From Plantago elongata (Eukaryota > Streptophyta > Magnoliopsida > Lamiales > Plantaginaceae): DNA of 64,000 nt. Both the position numbers and the translations under genes were made by a program. The stretch is from positions 1-64,000 of the forward strand of contig JAYMSP010000078.1 of the NCBI GenBank assembly GCA_036897095.1, written 5' to 3'. Under the pieces are notes generated by a model that saw only the letters and a program-made list of their open reading frames with translations, had not been told where the DNA came from and did no database searches. Of this stretch, positions 1-11,656 are shown piece after piece (position 1 is the stretch's first letter; each line of letters begins with the position of its first letter).

Positions 1-1010
1 TGTGTGAAATTTAAAAAAGATTATGAAAATTTTCTCGCCATCTTCAAATTAAGTTTGAAAATCATGTTTAACTTTAAAAGAATGAGTATTTTAAAAGTTT
101 ATAACAAAAAGTGCCAAACAATTATCAATAAAAATAAAAATATTTAATTATATATTATATATAGATAAGTATACATACATATATGACACACATACATAAG
201 TGCATACATACATACAAATATACATACATACATACATAAAAGGCCTATTTAGTTTGTATTTAAATTAAAGTTGATCGACAAAAATTTAGAATTTTGAAAC
301 GGAATATAAATATTAATAAGTAAAAATAAGAAGTGTCTAACTGGGTAGTATATATAATTTTTCCCTTCCACAATAACCCACACCTGTTTCACTAAATTTC
401 CAAAAATTGATTAGGCGCAACTTGATCATCACATAACGTCTCATCAATCCTATCACAATATTGAATAATCATGATTGGGCTTAAAGTAATTTATACTCTT
501 ACACAATTATTATATAATAAAAATTATCTAAAGACGAGCTATATTTTAAAAAAAAGAAATATATATATTACGTAAAATGTTTATGTAGTTAATATATAAT
601 ATTTTTATTTAAATATTAAAAATATCAATATTAATAATATAAACATTTTAATGACAACTTCAATAATTTTCATATAAATAAATTAATTAAATATCATTTT
701 ACAAATAAGTCTTCTGATAAACTATTTCTAGCTAATTTGTCTTAGAGACAAAATTATAATGTTAATAAAATTATTAGTATTATTATTCAGAACAAATATA
801 TAAAAAAAATTAATATTACAAAAAATCTATAGCTCTTGTGAAAACTTTATCCACATACATCCTACATTAAATTATGTTGGGTCTTCTCTGGTGAAATTCC
901 TATTTATAATGAGAGTGAGATTCATATAAATTATTATATAAATTAAATCGACTTTGTAGAAAGTTAAATTGACCTTATAAAAGACGGGATAGACCGGATA
1001 ATGGATACAA
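1..1010. other. AT-rich intergenic DNA with a CATA microsatellite
   Basis: No gene is visible. The stretch is very AT-rich. About positions 168–240 hold a degenerate (CATA)n/(TACA)n microsatellite. No open frame has gene-like composition. It lies upstream of the first HD-Zip gene and may contain distal promoter elements, which I cannot define. Confidence 0.6.
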
Positions 1011-1216
1011 AGAGAAAGGAGAAGGATGTCATGATAAAAGGAGGAGAATTAATCATGTTTGGCTTGGTCTCCACCTACAGTCCAATACTACCACCCTTGT
1101 GTCCCCCACAAAAAAAAAAAAAAAAAGAAAAAAAAAAAATCACCATTTACAACATAAGATAAAATTAAAAAAGGAAAATTCACATTATACCCACACAAAG
1201 CATCAACTACTCCATC

Positions 1217-1224
1217 TATAAAAA
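1217..1224 (+). promoter_or_regulatory. TATA box of HD-Zip II copy 1
   Basis: TATAAAAA lies 91–98 bases before the start codon, at the expected place for a plant core promoter with a short 5' leader. In copy 2 the equivalent position reads CAATAAAG, so the second gene may have a weaker or shifted TATA element. Confidence 0.55.
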
Positions 1225-1314
1225 GAGTCTTTACAATCCTCTTCTCTCCTTGTTCCAAATTTTCAATCACCCAAAACTCCTTTTTCTCCTAAGCCCAGCT
1301 TTTAGAAACTTACC

Positions 1315-3462
1315 ATGGAGCTTGGGTTGAGCTTGGGAAACCCAGAAAAGCCCTTTGCTTTTTTAGCAGCAAATACCCACCAGAAAGCACCACCCAGCAG
1401 CACCACTAAAAAGGGCACTTTGGACTTTTGCATGGCCTTGGGGTTAAACAACAACAATTCCAACGGTGGCGTTGAAGCACCGGAGAAATCTCAAGATTCC
1501 GATGACGACGAAGACGAAGCAGCTGCAGCTTCGACTGATGAAGATAATATAAATACCACTAATACTCATTTGCAGCTCAATCTTCTTCCTGCTCCTCCTC
1601 TCCCATGGTCCTCTGATAATGGTAGTTTCCCTTTTTCTGCCCATACTATTTTGCACTCTTTACTTTCATCTGCACCAACCCACCAAACTCATCACATTAA
1701 TTAACGGAGTGTAATTGTCAAATTAGGTCCTTTTCGATAATTTACAAATTATTCTTATATTTAATTTCTACTAAACTAATGGTGGTACTGATTTTGTTCA
1801 TACTATGTTTTAAGTGATTAAGTCAAATGGCTTTTCTTGTGGGCTAGCCTAATTGTCTCCCCACCACGACCAGTCCTTCCGCCACCGGAGCTCCGGCGAA
1901 CTTTTTTTTTTTTACCGAAAAACTTTGAGCGGCCTTCCACTATGGAAGCTCAATGGTGGAAGCTGGAAGCTCAAATGGAGGTTTCATGGTCAGATCTAAC
2001 CAACAGAGCTTTCATGGTGGAAGCTTGAAGAAATACTTGCCCAAGTTTCATTATATAATTTAATCGTACAATTTTTATTTGCAGTTTGATTCGTAGTCAA
2101 AGTTGGATGTTAAATTGTAAAAATTGAAAGTTGAAATATATTTATGTGGAGCAAGTAATAATCCGACAAGGCAACAATTGTTCATATTAAGCCTTAAGTT
2201 TTAGATAATGAATTAAATCTTGTTGAGTGAATTGAATTACCTTATCTATTAATCCAACATCAGTCCATATTATCTTTACGTTTCTACTGGATAATTCAAT
2301 TTATATATTTATATTTTATTTGTAATTTATTCACCGTCTCTACCACTTAATATTGAGAAAATATATTATTTGTTGTATAGGGAGCTCGGAGAATGGTTCG
2401 TCGGGACTACCGGCGGCGAGGAGGCTGAACGTGAACCGGATTCCGGCAACGGCGGAGGAAGTGTCATCGGCGAACAGTCTGGGATCTCCGTTTGGTGTGT
2501 ACAGAAATGGTAATTTTCTGGGTGGAAATAACAAAAGAGATTTCGAAGTTATCGGAGGAAACGATGTCGTTGATGGTACTTCTCGTGGTAGTGATGACGA
2601 TGAAACTGGTCCCAATGGAAGGAAGAAGCTCAGGTTGTCTAAAGAACAGTCTGCTTTTCTTGAAGAGAGTTTTAAGGAACACAATACTCTTAATCCTGTA
2701 AGCAGTACTAGTAGTATCTGTTTTACTATGAATTTTGACTCCACTTAATTAGCTTAATTATGGATTAATCTGACTAATTTTTCTTGATTTTTAATGAGAC
2801 AGAAACAGAAGCTTGCTCTTGCAAAACAGCTAAATCTTAGGCCGAGACAAGTTGAAGTTTGGTTTCAGAATAGAAGGGCAAGGTGTGTATAAAAGTTAAC
2901 TCAGCTCACTACTTATTTATGTTGGAATTTTGTTAAATTATTTTGTTAAGCTGGGATTTTATTTCTTTTCTAGTTATGTTGCCTCGAAAGAAAAATAAAA
3001 TTCAATTTTTGGTCTAATGCGAATTGGATAATCGTATGCGTACATTTAATCTGTGGATGTGAGTGTCCAAGACGGGTATGAATGTTCCATGAGCTCATGT
3101 TTAATTAATATGTTTGTGTAATATGCAGGACAAAGTTGAAGCAAACGGAAGTTGATTGCGAGTACTTGAAGAGGTGTTGTGAGACACTTAGTGAAGAGAA
3201 CCGGAGGTTACATAAAGAGCTGCAAGAATTGAGAGCTCTCAAGTCATCAAATCCATTCTACATGCAATCTCCGGCCACAACACTCACCATGTGTCCGTCT
3301 TGCGAACGTGTTGCCACGACAGCTACCCCATCCGTTACAAAGACGAGTAATCAGCCGGTTGAATCATCCCAAAAGACAGTGCCTTTTCCTCTAACTACTA
3401 GAGCAAGATTTTACCCTTTCTCACAGTCTTCAAGCCATTCAAATCAGCCTACAGCCTCATAG
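1315..3462 (+). CDS. HD-Zip class II transcription factor, HAT14-like, copy 1
   Basis: Nuclear homeodomain–leucine zipper repressor that would bind CAATNATTG-type sites as a dimer. Exons: 1315–1621, 2381–2697, 2803–2882, 3129–3462; 345 residues. The start is the first ATG after the TATA box and leader, opening MELGLSLG. Two LxLxL (EAR-type) repression motifs are visible: LGLSL at residues 3–7 and LQLNL in the acidic N-terminal region. The homeodomain begins at [18 protein letters not shown] and carries the recognition-helix run [16 protein letters not shown]. The leucine zipper follows directly. The class II signature CPSCE comes after the zipper, in [15 protein letters not shown]. Class II members generally act in shade avoidance, auxin response and leaf polarity. 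HAT14 is the closest relative I recall, by the [20 protein letters not shown] block. A near-identical tandem copy follows about 1.4 kb downstream. Confidence 0.93.
1815..2030 (+). other. GC-richer insert in intron 1 of HD-Zip copy 1
   Basis: Intron 1 of copy 1 holds about 200 bases missing from intron 1 of copy 2, between the flanks AAGTGATTAAG and GAAATACTTGCCC. The insert is richer in G and C than its surroundings, contains the perfect palindrome CCGGAGCTCCGG, a T run, and repeated ATGGTGGAAGCT-type words. It has a 60-codon open frame with no recognisable domain. Possibly a captured gene fragment or short non-autonomous element; no terminal repeats are clear. Confidence 0.5.
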
Positions 3463-3789
3463 ATTGCACTAGTTAGAAATTTTCATTGGTGATCCTGCTG
3501 ATTAATGATTATGTGTAAATATAGGAATGTTTTTGTTCTTTTTGTTTTTTTTGGTATTATTTGCTTTTTAGGTTGTGTTTTGTGTTGGAATGGGGCTTGT
3601 ATGACTCAGCCTGAGCATTTTTTTAGCTCAGCCTATGTGAATTTTGTGGGAAAATACAAATTTATGGAAAAAGAAAAACAGGTTAGCTTATGGAATGTTT
3701 CTTGATCTTATTCACACTTATGGTTCATATGGTCCTCTGAAAGATTTCAGATTTTTGTCGACAAAAAGTAATGTCTACAGAGGAAATTA

Positions 3790-4560
3790 TTAAATATTAT
3801 ATTGTACAATACAATACCAGTATGTAGTGTAGAAGAAATTCATGAACTCCATACCAATAAAATAAAAATGCCAATTTAAATTGATGATTGTTGCCAATTC
3901 AAATCGCATGACACTAAATCTCTAACTTTACTATCTGAAATATAAATTTTAAAATATTAAATAAAGTAGTGGATACAATACGATAGAATAGCGATGGAGT
4001 AAAGTATAAAAGAGTTAATAAACTAGAAACTCCTTTATTCTATATTAGATGATAAATTGAATTTTCACACATCGAAACAAAATATACGAGGTTGACTTTG
4101 GGTAAAAGAGTTATTCATATATGAAGTTTACTTTTAAGTAGTTTATCGAAACAAATAAATAATACTATATATATAATGTATCCACTTTAAAATGAAATGC
4201 AGTGATGAGTAAAAATAAAAATTGAAGAATTTAATAATTGGCTGCATAATTTACGATGATTGATAAAAGCAGAACTTGTAATTATCAATCTCAGTCCGTC
4301 CGAATCAATGAGACTAGATTACACTTACAAATTCAGGTTTCAAAGCATATTTAAATGTCATCTTCATAATATTAATGATATTAGAATTTTTGCATTAAAA
4401 CCTACAAAATTGTGCACATATATCAATGCTTTGTTTCCTGATACTAATCACCGTAAACATTATCACACTTGTAATTCGATCAACAATTTAACTTTAAATA
4501 AATTCGAATTTGCATTTTAATTTACTTGTTGATCTAAAATTTACCGATCAATGTCGAAGC
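3790..4560. other. AT-rich spacer between the two HD-Zip genes
   Basis: Low-complexity AT-rich spacer between the duplicate units. I see no gene, RNA or clear transposon ends in it. Confidence 0.5.
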
Positions 4561-4564
4561 GATG

Positions 4565-7425
4565 GGGAAAAAGATAAGATGGTAAAAGGAGGAGAATTTA
4601 TCCTACAGCCCTATATTACCCTTGGTTGTCCCCATCCCCCAAAACAATAAAATAAAATAAAACCACCATTTAGGTATTTACTACATAAGATAAAATTAAA
4701 AAAAGATGAATACACACAAACCATCTATCTACTCTACTCCCTCAATAAAGTGTGTTTTCCATACATCCTCCTAGTTCCAAATTTCCAATCATCCAAAACT
4801 CCTTTTCCTTCTACAACTAAAAACCCACCTTTTAGTTAGTGTGACCTGACCTACCATGGAGCTTGGCTTAAGCTTGGGAAAACCAGAAAAGCCCTTTGCT
4901 TTCTTGACCAACACACACCAGAAAGCACCCATCAGAAGTACTAAAAAGGGCAGTTTGGACTTTTGCATGGCCGTGGGGTTAAACAACAACAATTCTAACG
5001 GCGGTGTTGAAGCACCGGAAAAAACTCAAGATTCCGATGAAGACGAAGAAGCAGTAGTTGCTTCGACTGATAATACCAATACAAATACAAATACCCATTT
5101 GCAGCTCAATCTTCTTCCTGCTCCAGCTCTCCAGATTTCTCTTCCATGGTCCTCTGATAATGGTAATTTCCCTCTTTTGCACTCTTCCTTTAATTTGCAT
5201 TTTGCACCAACTCATCACTTAGCCACTTAATTAACTGCTACCTTATACCAGACGAGTGGAATTGTCAAATTAGGTCCTTTTCAATTATTTACAGACTATT
5301 TCCTAGTTTCATTTTAGTCGGACTCGATACTATTATTAAGTAGGAGATAGAGTAATATTGATTTTAATAAAGTAATAAAAATAACATAAAGATATTGAAG
5401 TTGATACGAAATAAAATAAAATACCCGGTCAAGGAGTTTAATTTCTTAACAGATGGTACTGATTTTTTTCATTTGTTTTAAGTGAATAAAGATATCCTTT
5501 TTATCCGTTGAATTAAAAACACTATCCCACTGAAATACTTCCCACAAGTTTATTAATTGAAATATATTAGCCGTTTCAAACTTTTTTTTGTTTTATGTGA
5601 AAATTCAAAGTTGAAATCTATGTTTTAGAATCTTGATACAGAGCAAGTAATAAGCCATCAATAGTTCAAACTTCAAATCAAGACTCCTAAATTTTAGATA
5701 ATAAATAAACTCAATCTTGTTGAGTGAATTCAATTACCTTATCCATAATCCAACAATGTAGTTCATATTATTTGATGTTTCTACTTTATAATTCAATTTA
5801 TCTCATAATCAGTATTGAGAAAATAACTATGTTGTTGTATAGGGAGCTCGGAGAATGGTTTGTCGGGACTACCAGCGGTGAGGAGGCTGAACGTGAACCG
5901 TATTCCGGCAATGGCGGAGGAAGTGTCGTCGGAGAACAGTCTGGGATCTCCGTTTGGTGTGTACAGAAATGCTAATTTTTTGGGTGGAAATAATAAAAGA
6001 GATTTCGAACTTGTCGGGGGAAATGACGTCGTTGATGGTACTTCTCGTGGTAGTGATGACGATGAAACTGGACCCAATGGAAGGAAGAAGCTCAGGTTGT
6101 CCAAAGAACAGTCTGCATTTCTTGAAGAGAGTTTTAAGGAACACAATACTCTTAATCCTGTAAGTAGTAGAAGTATCTGTTTCATATGAATTTTGCTGTA
6201 ATTGGATATTGCGGATTAATTTGATTAACTTTTCTTGCTTCTTTAATGAGACAGAAGCAGAAGCTTGCTCTTGCGAAACAGCTTAATCTTAGACCAAGAC
6301 AAGTTGAAGTTTGGTTTCAGAATAGAAGGGCAAGGTGTGTATACTATAGAAGTGAACTCACTACTTATTTGTTGGAATTTTGTTAAATTATTTTGGTAAG
6401 TTGGGTTTTTTCTTTGTTAGTTATGTACTTATGTTGTCTCGAAAGAAAAATAAATTCAATTTTGAATAATCATACACTTATATTTAATCCTTGTATGTCG
6501 ATGTCGAGTGTCCAAAGATAGGTATGAAAGGTCCATGGAAGAGTTTGTTAACATTACCCGACTTTCGTTAAATATTGCTAGTGGTGTATGGTCTAGATTT
6601 ACACGGTGCATATTTTAAAAAAGTGGATACCTTCTCTATTTTACATGTGAATTTTGATGCGTTCGACAAAATTAGTGTATCACCATTTCATATAGTACGT
6701 CTACATAATTTCACAATCTATTCAATATGAACTCATGTTTAATTAATATGTTTGTGTAATTTTGCAGGACAAAGTTGAAGCAAACGGAAGTTGATTGCGA
6801 GTATTTGAAGAGGTGTTGTGAGACACTTAGTGAAGAGAACCGGAGGTTACATAAAGAATTGCAAGAATTGAGAGCTCTCAAGTCTTCATATCCATTCTAC
6901 ATGCAATCTCCGGCCACAACACTCACTATGTGTCCGTCTTGTGAACGAGTTGCCACGACGGCTACACCAACCGGTACCAAGATGAGTAACCAGTCGGTTG
7001 AATCAGCTGAAAAAACAGTGTCTTTTCCTCTAACTACTAGAGCAAGATTTTACCCTTTCTCACAATCTTCAAGCCATTCAAATCAGCCTACAGCCTCATA
7101 GATTGCACAAGTTAGAAAATTCCATTGGTGATCCTGCTGATTAGTTATTATGTGTAGGAGTTCTTTTTTTTTTTTTTTTTTTTTTTTGGAATCATTTGCT
7201 TGTTAGGTTGCGTTTGGTGTTGGAATGGGGCTTGTATGACTCAGCCTGAGCATTTTTTTAGCTCAGCTTATGTGAATTTTGTGGAAAAATACAAATTTAT
7301 GGCAAAGAAAAACAGGTTAGCTTAATTAATTGTGGGTTGCAATTTCTTGATTTTATTTACACTTCATAATCATATGGTCCTTCAAAAGATTTTTGTCGAG
7401 AAAAAGTAATGTCTACTAAATCAAT
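4565..7425 (+). repeat. Tandem duplication unit 2 (HD-Zip II gene with promoter and 3' UTR)
   Basis: Partner of the unit at about 1015–3785. Relative to copy 1 it lacks the intron 1 insert but carries about 190 extra bases in intron 3 (about 6535–6730, between TCCATG and ACTCATGTTTAATT). A poly-T run of about 24 bases lies in its 3' region (7164–7187). Confidence 0.8.
4856..7101 (+). CDS. HD-Zip class II transcription factor, HAT14-like, copy 2
   Basis: Tandem paralogue of the preceding gene and expected to do the same job: a nuclear HD-Zip II repressor. Exons: 4856–5162, 5843–6159, 6255–6334, 6768–7101; also 345 residues, with exon lengths identical to copy 1. It opens [14 protein letters not shown] and keeps the LxLxL motifs, the full homeodomain ([13 protein letters not shown]), the zipper and [15 protein letters not shown]. 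The homeodomain and zipper are essentially unchanged between copies; differences cluster in the acidic linker after [11 protein letters not shown] and in the C-terminal Thr/Ser stretch. Splice phases match copy 1. This pattern fits a fairly recent duplication under purifying selection (inference). Confidence 0.93.
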
Positions 7426-7805
7426 CATTGACTTGGGCGATTTTGCTCTTGTTTAGTTGATGAATAAAGTTAGACTCAACTTAATATATGAGTACACATA
7501 TTTAAAAGTTTAATAATGTATTTTTTTAAATATATTTTTATAATTTTAAAATATCTTTTATTTTGTATGGAGTAGAATTTACTAGATAAAATTGAAATAG
7601 AATCGAATTAATAATGATAGGTGTGCTCTCAAGTCTCACCATCTCATTTTGTTACTCAAAAGACTATACTTAAACATCACATCGAAGTCAATAAAATATG
7701 AACTTTTAGAGTTTAACTAGCTACCAGATGCCCTAAATCATCTGAAAATAATCTATCAACCACTCTACTTGTATTATCGATTGGATTCTCTTTAATTCAA
7801 ATTTA

Positions 7806-7955
7806 TTAAACTGAACTGAATCATACTGGACTAGATTGAATTGAACTGGACTGAGCTGAACTGAAGTAAAGTATAAATGACGAGCAGAACTGAACTAAAC
7901 TATACTATACTATACTAAATTAAACTGGACTGGACTGAACAGAACTGAATTGAAT
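7806..7955. repeat. Degenerate pentanucleotide repeat (TGAAC/TGGAC)n
   Basis: About 150 bases made of variants of ACTGAACTGA, ACTGGACTGA and ACTATACTAT words, flanked by CTCTTTAATTCAA before and TTGAATAAAATGCA after. The same words and similar flanks recur around 8899–9342, so this is probably a dispersed element and not a simple microsatellite. Confidence 0.55.
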
Positions 7956-8898
7956 AAAATGCATCTTTAACGTTATTTTGAGAAAAAATCAAAATGAAGT
8001 AGGCACATAATCAGATAAAGTTGGTCGGTAGACAATGATGAATCACCCTCTATAGACACAAACTTAATCATATTCAAGCATTGGAAGTTAGCATTGTCCA
8101 TTTGTTAAACACAATTACGTGACTCATGGTAATCAATCATCATCTTTCATCTAAATAATGGTGAAATGAAACTAGGGCACGATTGGTGGAAGTATGTTGG
8201 TTTGTCCCAATCTTCAAGCCATGCTTTAGGGAAGGTTGTCTAATTATTTGTACAGGGCATGATGCTGGTTTTAGTAATGCCATGGTTTACTACTATTACG
8301 ATGACTCGTGAAATTTTAGTGACTGTTTGAGATGAAATTTGTCCGTTTTATATATAAGACTGACAATTTAAATTGATTTTCGTCAATTTAAATTTTATAC
8401 CCATCAGATCATTATACTTGTAAATTATAATAGTCCATTTGCTTCTTACAAGTAAAGCACAACGCATTGGCATATCATCAATTTTGTCACGTAGAATGAA
8501 CAATATGAATTTACTTATTGTTTTGCGCCAATATACGTTTAGTATGTCAAATTGTACAATTCAAAGATGTTTTGTGTGGTACATTGCACAACACATTATA
8601 TCATCGTAAAACTAATGTATCGTTTTGTATTGACGATGAATATCACATCCTAAGAGTGTTTACGGGATTAGATAATGATATTCTCGAATTCACTTTTGGA
8701 ATAATTGACTATTTAAGAATTGTTTGATATACATATATGGAAGATAAAATACGTTAAAAAGGGTATGTGTAGGTTTGTGAGATAAGTGTATCTCTCAAAT
8801 ACTTTTGATTTTGAACTTGATATCTGAAAATCTAGTAATCTCTTTTGAGGTAATGATTTGTATTTTTTGTTAAAAATGTTGGTATTTAGTATGTGTTC

Positions 8899-9342
8899 TC
8901 TTTAACTGAGTTTTACTAAATTAAACTGAAGTGAACTGGAGTGAACTAATATAAGGTATTAATTATAACTAAGTCTAGCTGAATTAAATTGATTTGAGAT
9001 TAAATAATTTTTGATTGAAAATAACACATCCATAATATATATATTTTGTGGAGAAAAAGTGTGAGTAGGAAATAAGGAAGCGTGGGATTTGGACAGAATG
9101 ATGGTGTAATATTCTGGGAAATATTGAATGATGTAATGAGTGAATAATGAACATGTCTGGTAAAGTTGGGTGCGACAATTACTAGTACACATGACCCAAG
9201 TACAATTCCCATTTAATTTGTATGTACTCCATTCTACATTCAGTACGTTTTAACTTCAACTAAAATTTAATTCAATTCAGTCTAGTCCAATTTAATTCAG
9301 TTTAGTCTAGTTCAGTTTAATTTAATTGAATAAAATACAACC
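8899..9342. mobile_element. Candidate MITE with inverted TGAAC-type subterminal repeats
   Basis: The left part (8899–8995) carries CTGAAGTGAACTGGAGTGAA on the plus strand. The right part (9255–9342) carries the same word type as its complement (AGTCTAGTCCAATTTAATTC and CAGTTTAGTCTAGTTCAG). The two arms are therefore inverted around a 260-base core without repeats. Such inverted subterminal repeats are typical of non-autonomous DNA transposons. I could not identify exact termini or a target-site duplication, so superfamily is open. Confidence 0.35.
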
Positions 9343-10829
9343 TTATTTAATAATCTATTTATTTATTTTAAGGTTGGGTCCGAATAAAAATAGCAGAAGA
9401 GCCGAGAAATACTACAATTCGCGTTAATGAGGGAATGTTTATGTTTTTGGTAAATTTGGAAGATGTCGTCTTGTTTCTTCGTAAAATTGGAAAATGTTTG
9501 AAGTTCAAAGTAAAAGTGAAATTGAAACTATAATACTAATAGTTGGTCGGTCCATGTTAAAGTAGTATTACAAAGTTATGGTGTTAAAGTATTGATTAGA
9601 TTGATTTTAAAAAACCAACGATGGACCTATTCCTAATCCTCATGAGCTAAATGCAACAGTTGCAAATAGTAGAAGGGACAAACTATTGACCTCGTAATTT
9701 TGCTACGTTTTCGATTTGTCTATCTCATTTTTTAATTAATTATCCTAATAACATCTTATCTTGAAATGAGAATAGAAAACGCATGAAATATTCCATTGGT
9801 TAGTTTAGGATTAGGTTAGTTGTATACTTGTATTCATGTGATCATCTTGAAAAGTAACACTAATTTTTTTAATGGACCAGACATGATAAGCCCCAATTAA
9901 GAAGAGATCAATTGAATTAAAGGTAAATCTATTGAGATGATGACATGATCTTGAGTGTGAACTTTTCCATTTTCAACTATGACCAAGAGCATATTGGTTG
10001 GTCTGGCTTGGTTTCTTAACTATGAAGTGTTCTGAGTTGATATGTTTAATAAAAATGTCCAATCGAACTTTATATATTTATCATATTAGAGAAGAATAAG
10101 TACCTCAAATTCAATAAAAATAAAAATCTCACATACACACTCAAGTGTACATTTACCACTAATTACAATTAGCACATTTACATGTTTTAATTACGATTTC
10201 ATTTCCTCGTTTATAAAAAATTACGAGTCAACTTAATATATATGCATAAAACATGAAAGATTAGATTTTTTAAGTTTTTAATATGTAAAATGCAACTGGA
10301 ATAGTTCAGGATCATCTCATTTAAAGCGTGCAGATTGAATATGAGATGCATTTAGGATTTGTACGTACATTTGTCTGGTAAATGCATGTCACGTTAAGTC
10401 TCTTTCAGATTCTTTTCATTACATATGGACATCTAATCTGTCCAACTTCATGCATTCATTTCAAAAGTATGTCTTCGAAACTAAGGATCCGTTATCTTCA
10501 ACTGAACTGCACGAACTGCACTGAACTGATTTTCAATTGAAGAGAATAGCCCAAGACAACACGTAATTGGCTCTCTAATATGTCCAACTTCATGCATTCA
10601 TGCTATGTGAAGTTGAATTTTCAAGGCATTTTGGGCCTTTACTCGAATCCGAACCCATATCATATAACAGAGCCGTGAATATAATACCCGAATCAGACCC
10701 TCTTCATATCTCTAAAAGATCCTTACATAGAATAATTAAGCAGCCTGATACGTTTAGCACTCAATCTCGACCTAAAATCAATGTTTACGATAGTACATGG
10801 GGCCAGGTAGAATAAAGTTACTAGCGGAT

Positions 10830-11656
10830 GAAGTTATACTTTTAATGGAGACATCCCAATTGATACAAACTTCTGTATAGAAAAGTAGAAAACAGAAATG
10901 TAGCTGAAGCAAATGAGGAGCAGGATACTACTACCTTTTTGGTATCCGGACTTTGGTGATTGCTGAAACGACGTATGATGAACAAGCTTAATTCCATCAG
11001 AGACGAACAAAATTTGATTTTGCAACAGAATAGCAGCAGATCTTCCGCCACTATAGCTAGCAAAGAAAATGTTTACGGTACAAAAACACAGGAGATTCAT
11101 TGGTTATTGATTGACCACATGGTAATCTAATGTGGATTGGGAGTTTGCCATCCATACCATATTGCCTTGAGCAAACCCCACCTGGGTCAAGTGTTCATCA
11201 TATTACCAAACTTTAAATTATTGTGGTATGAATTGTGGCAAAAAAAATGCAGCAGAAGGCCGCCCATCCAGGTTTACAAAGGCTTTAATAGGACGAATCA
11301 ATGTTACAGCACTAGCTGGTGATAAGTGATGATTTTAACCTCATTCCCCTGGTCATGGTGTAAGTCATGCAACAAACTACGCCAATGTGTAGCGTAGTGG
11401 AGTACTTTTATAGTTGTTGCAAGAGTCCCAAACTGGCCTCAGAACTGAGCAAAATTTCTGAACTGCTACTATACCATCATTAATATTCATCATAGTAGTA
11501 GTTCCTAGATCAGTCTAATGGATTTTTACCATATTGTTACCAGCTTACACACATTGACATCCAAAACCATTATACCTGCTGGCTAATCAAAACCTAACCA
11601 GATCCTTCCCATCAATTTGCCTAGATCATGATACTTACATGGTTACACCGTCTCCG
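10830..11656 (-). other. Probable 3' UTR and flank of the EMSY-LIKE gene
   Basis: This stretch lies just downstream of the EML stop codon on the minus strand and is less AT-rich than the DNA to its left. It may be a long or spliced 3' UTR. The minus-strand open frames in it (for example 10834–11100) have no recognisable domain and read like untranslated sequence. Confidence 0.35.

Larger units (their letters stand above)
1015..3785 (+). repeat. Tandem duplication unit 1 (HD-Zip II gene with promoter and 3' UTR)
   Basis: This about 2.8-kb unit is repeated at about 4565–7425. Similarity covers the proximal promoter (shared block ending in CATAAGATAAAATTAAAAAA), all four exons, the intron borders, and the 3' UTR (shared GGTGATCCTGCTGATTA). 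The unit differs from copy 2 by an extra GC-richer insert in intron 1. Boundaries are approximate, judged by eye. Confidence 0.8.
7440..10820. other. Intergenic region rich in degenerate short repeats
   Basis: No gene is supported. The region holds TGAAC/TGGAC-type repeat clusters (about 7806–7955, 8899–8995, 9255–9342 and 10497–10530) and a direct repeat of TGTCCAACTTCATGCATTCA near 10440 and 10580. A 70-codon open stretch near 8518–8727 and another near 10600–10815 match nothing I recognise and are probably chance. Confidence 0.5.

Noticed and set aside
1837-2028. Open frame of about 60 codons in HD-Zip intron 1
   Set aside because: It lies wholly inside a well-supported intron, is missing from copy 2 and shows no domain; treated as an insert, not a gene.
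8518-8727. 69-codon open stretch in the spacer
   Set aside because: No ATG-based context, no recognisable motif, AT-rich composition like the surroundings.
10600-10815. 71-codon open stretch upstream of the EML 3' end
   Set aside because: No domain or neighbour context; short enough to be chance.
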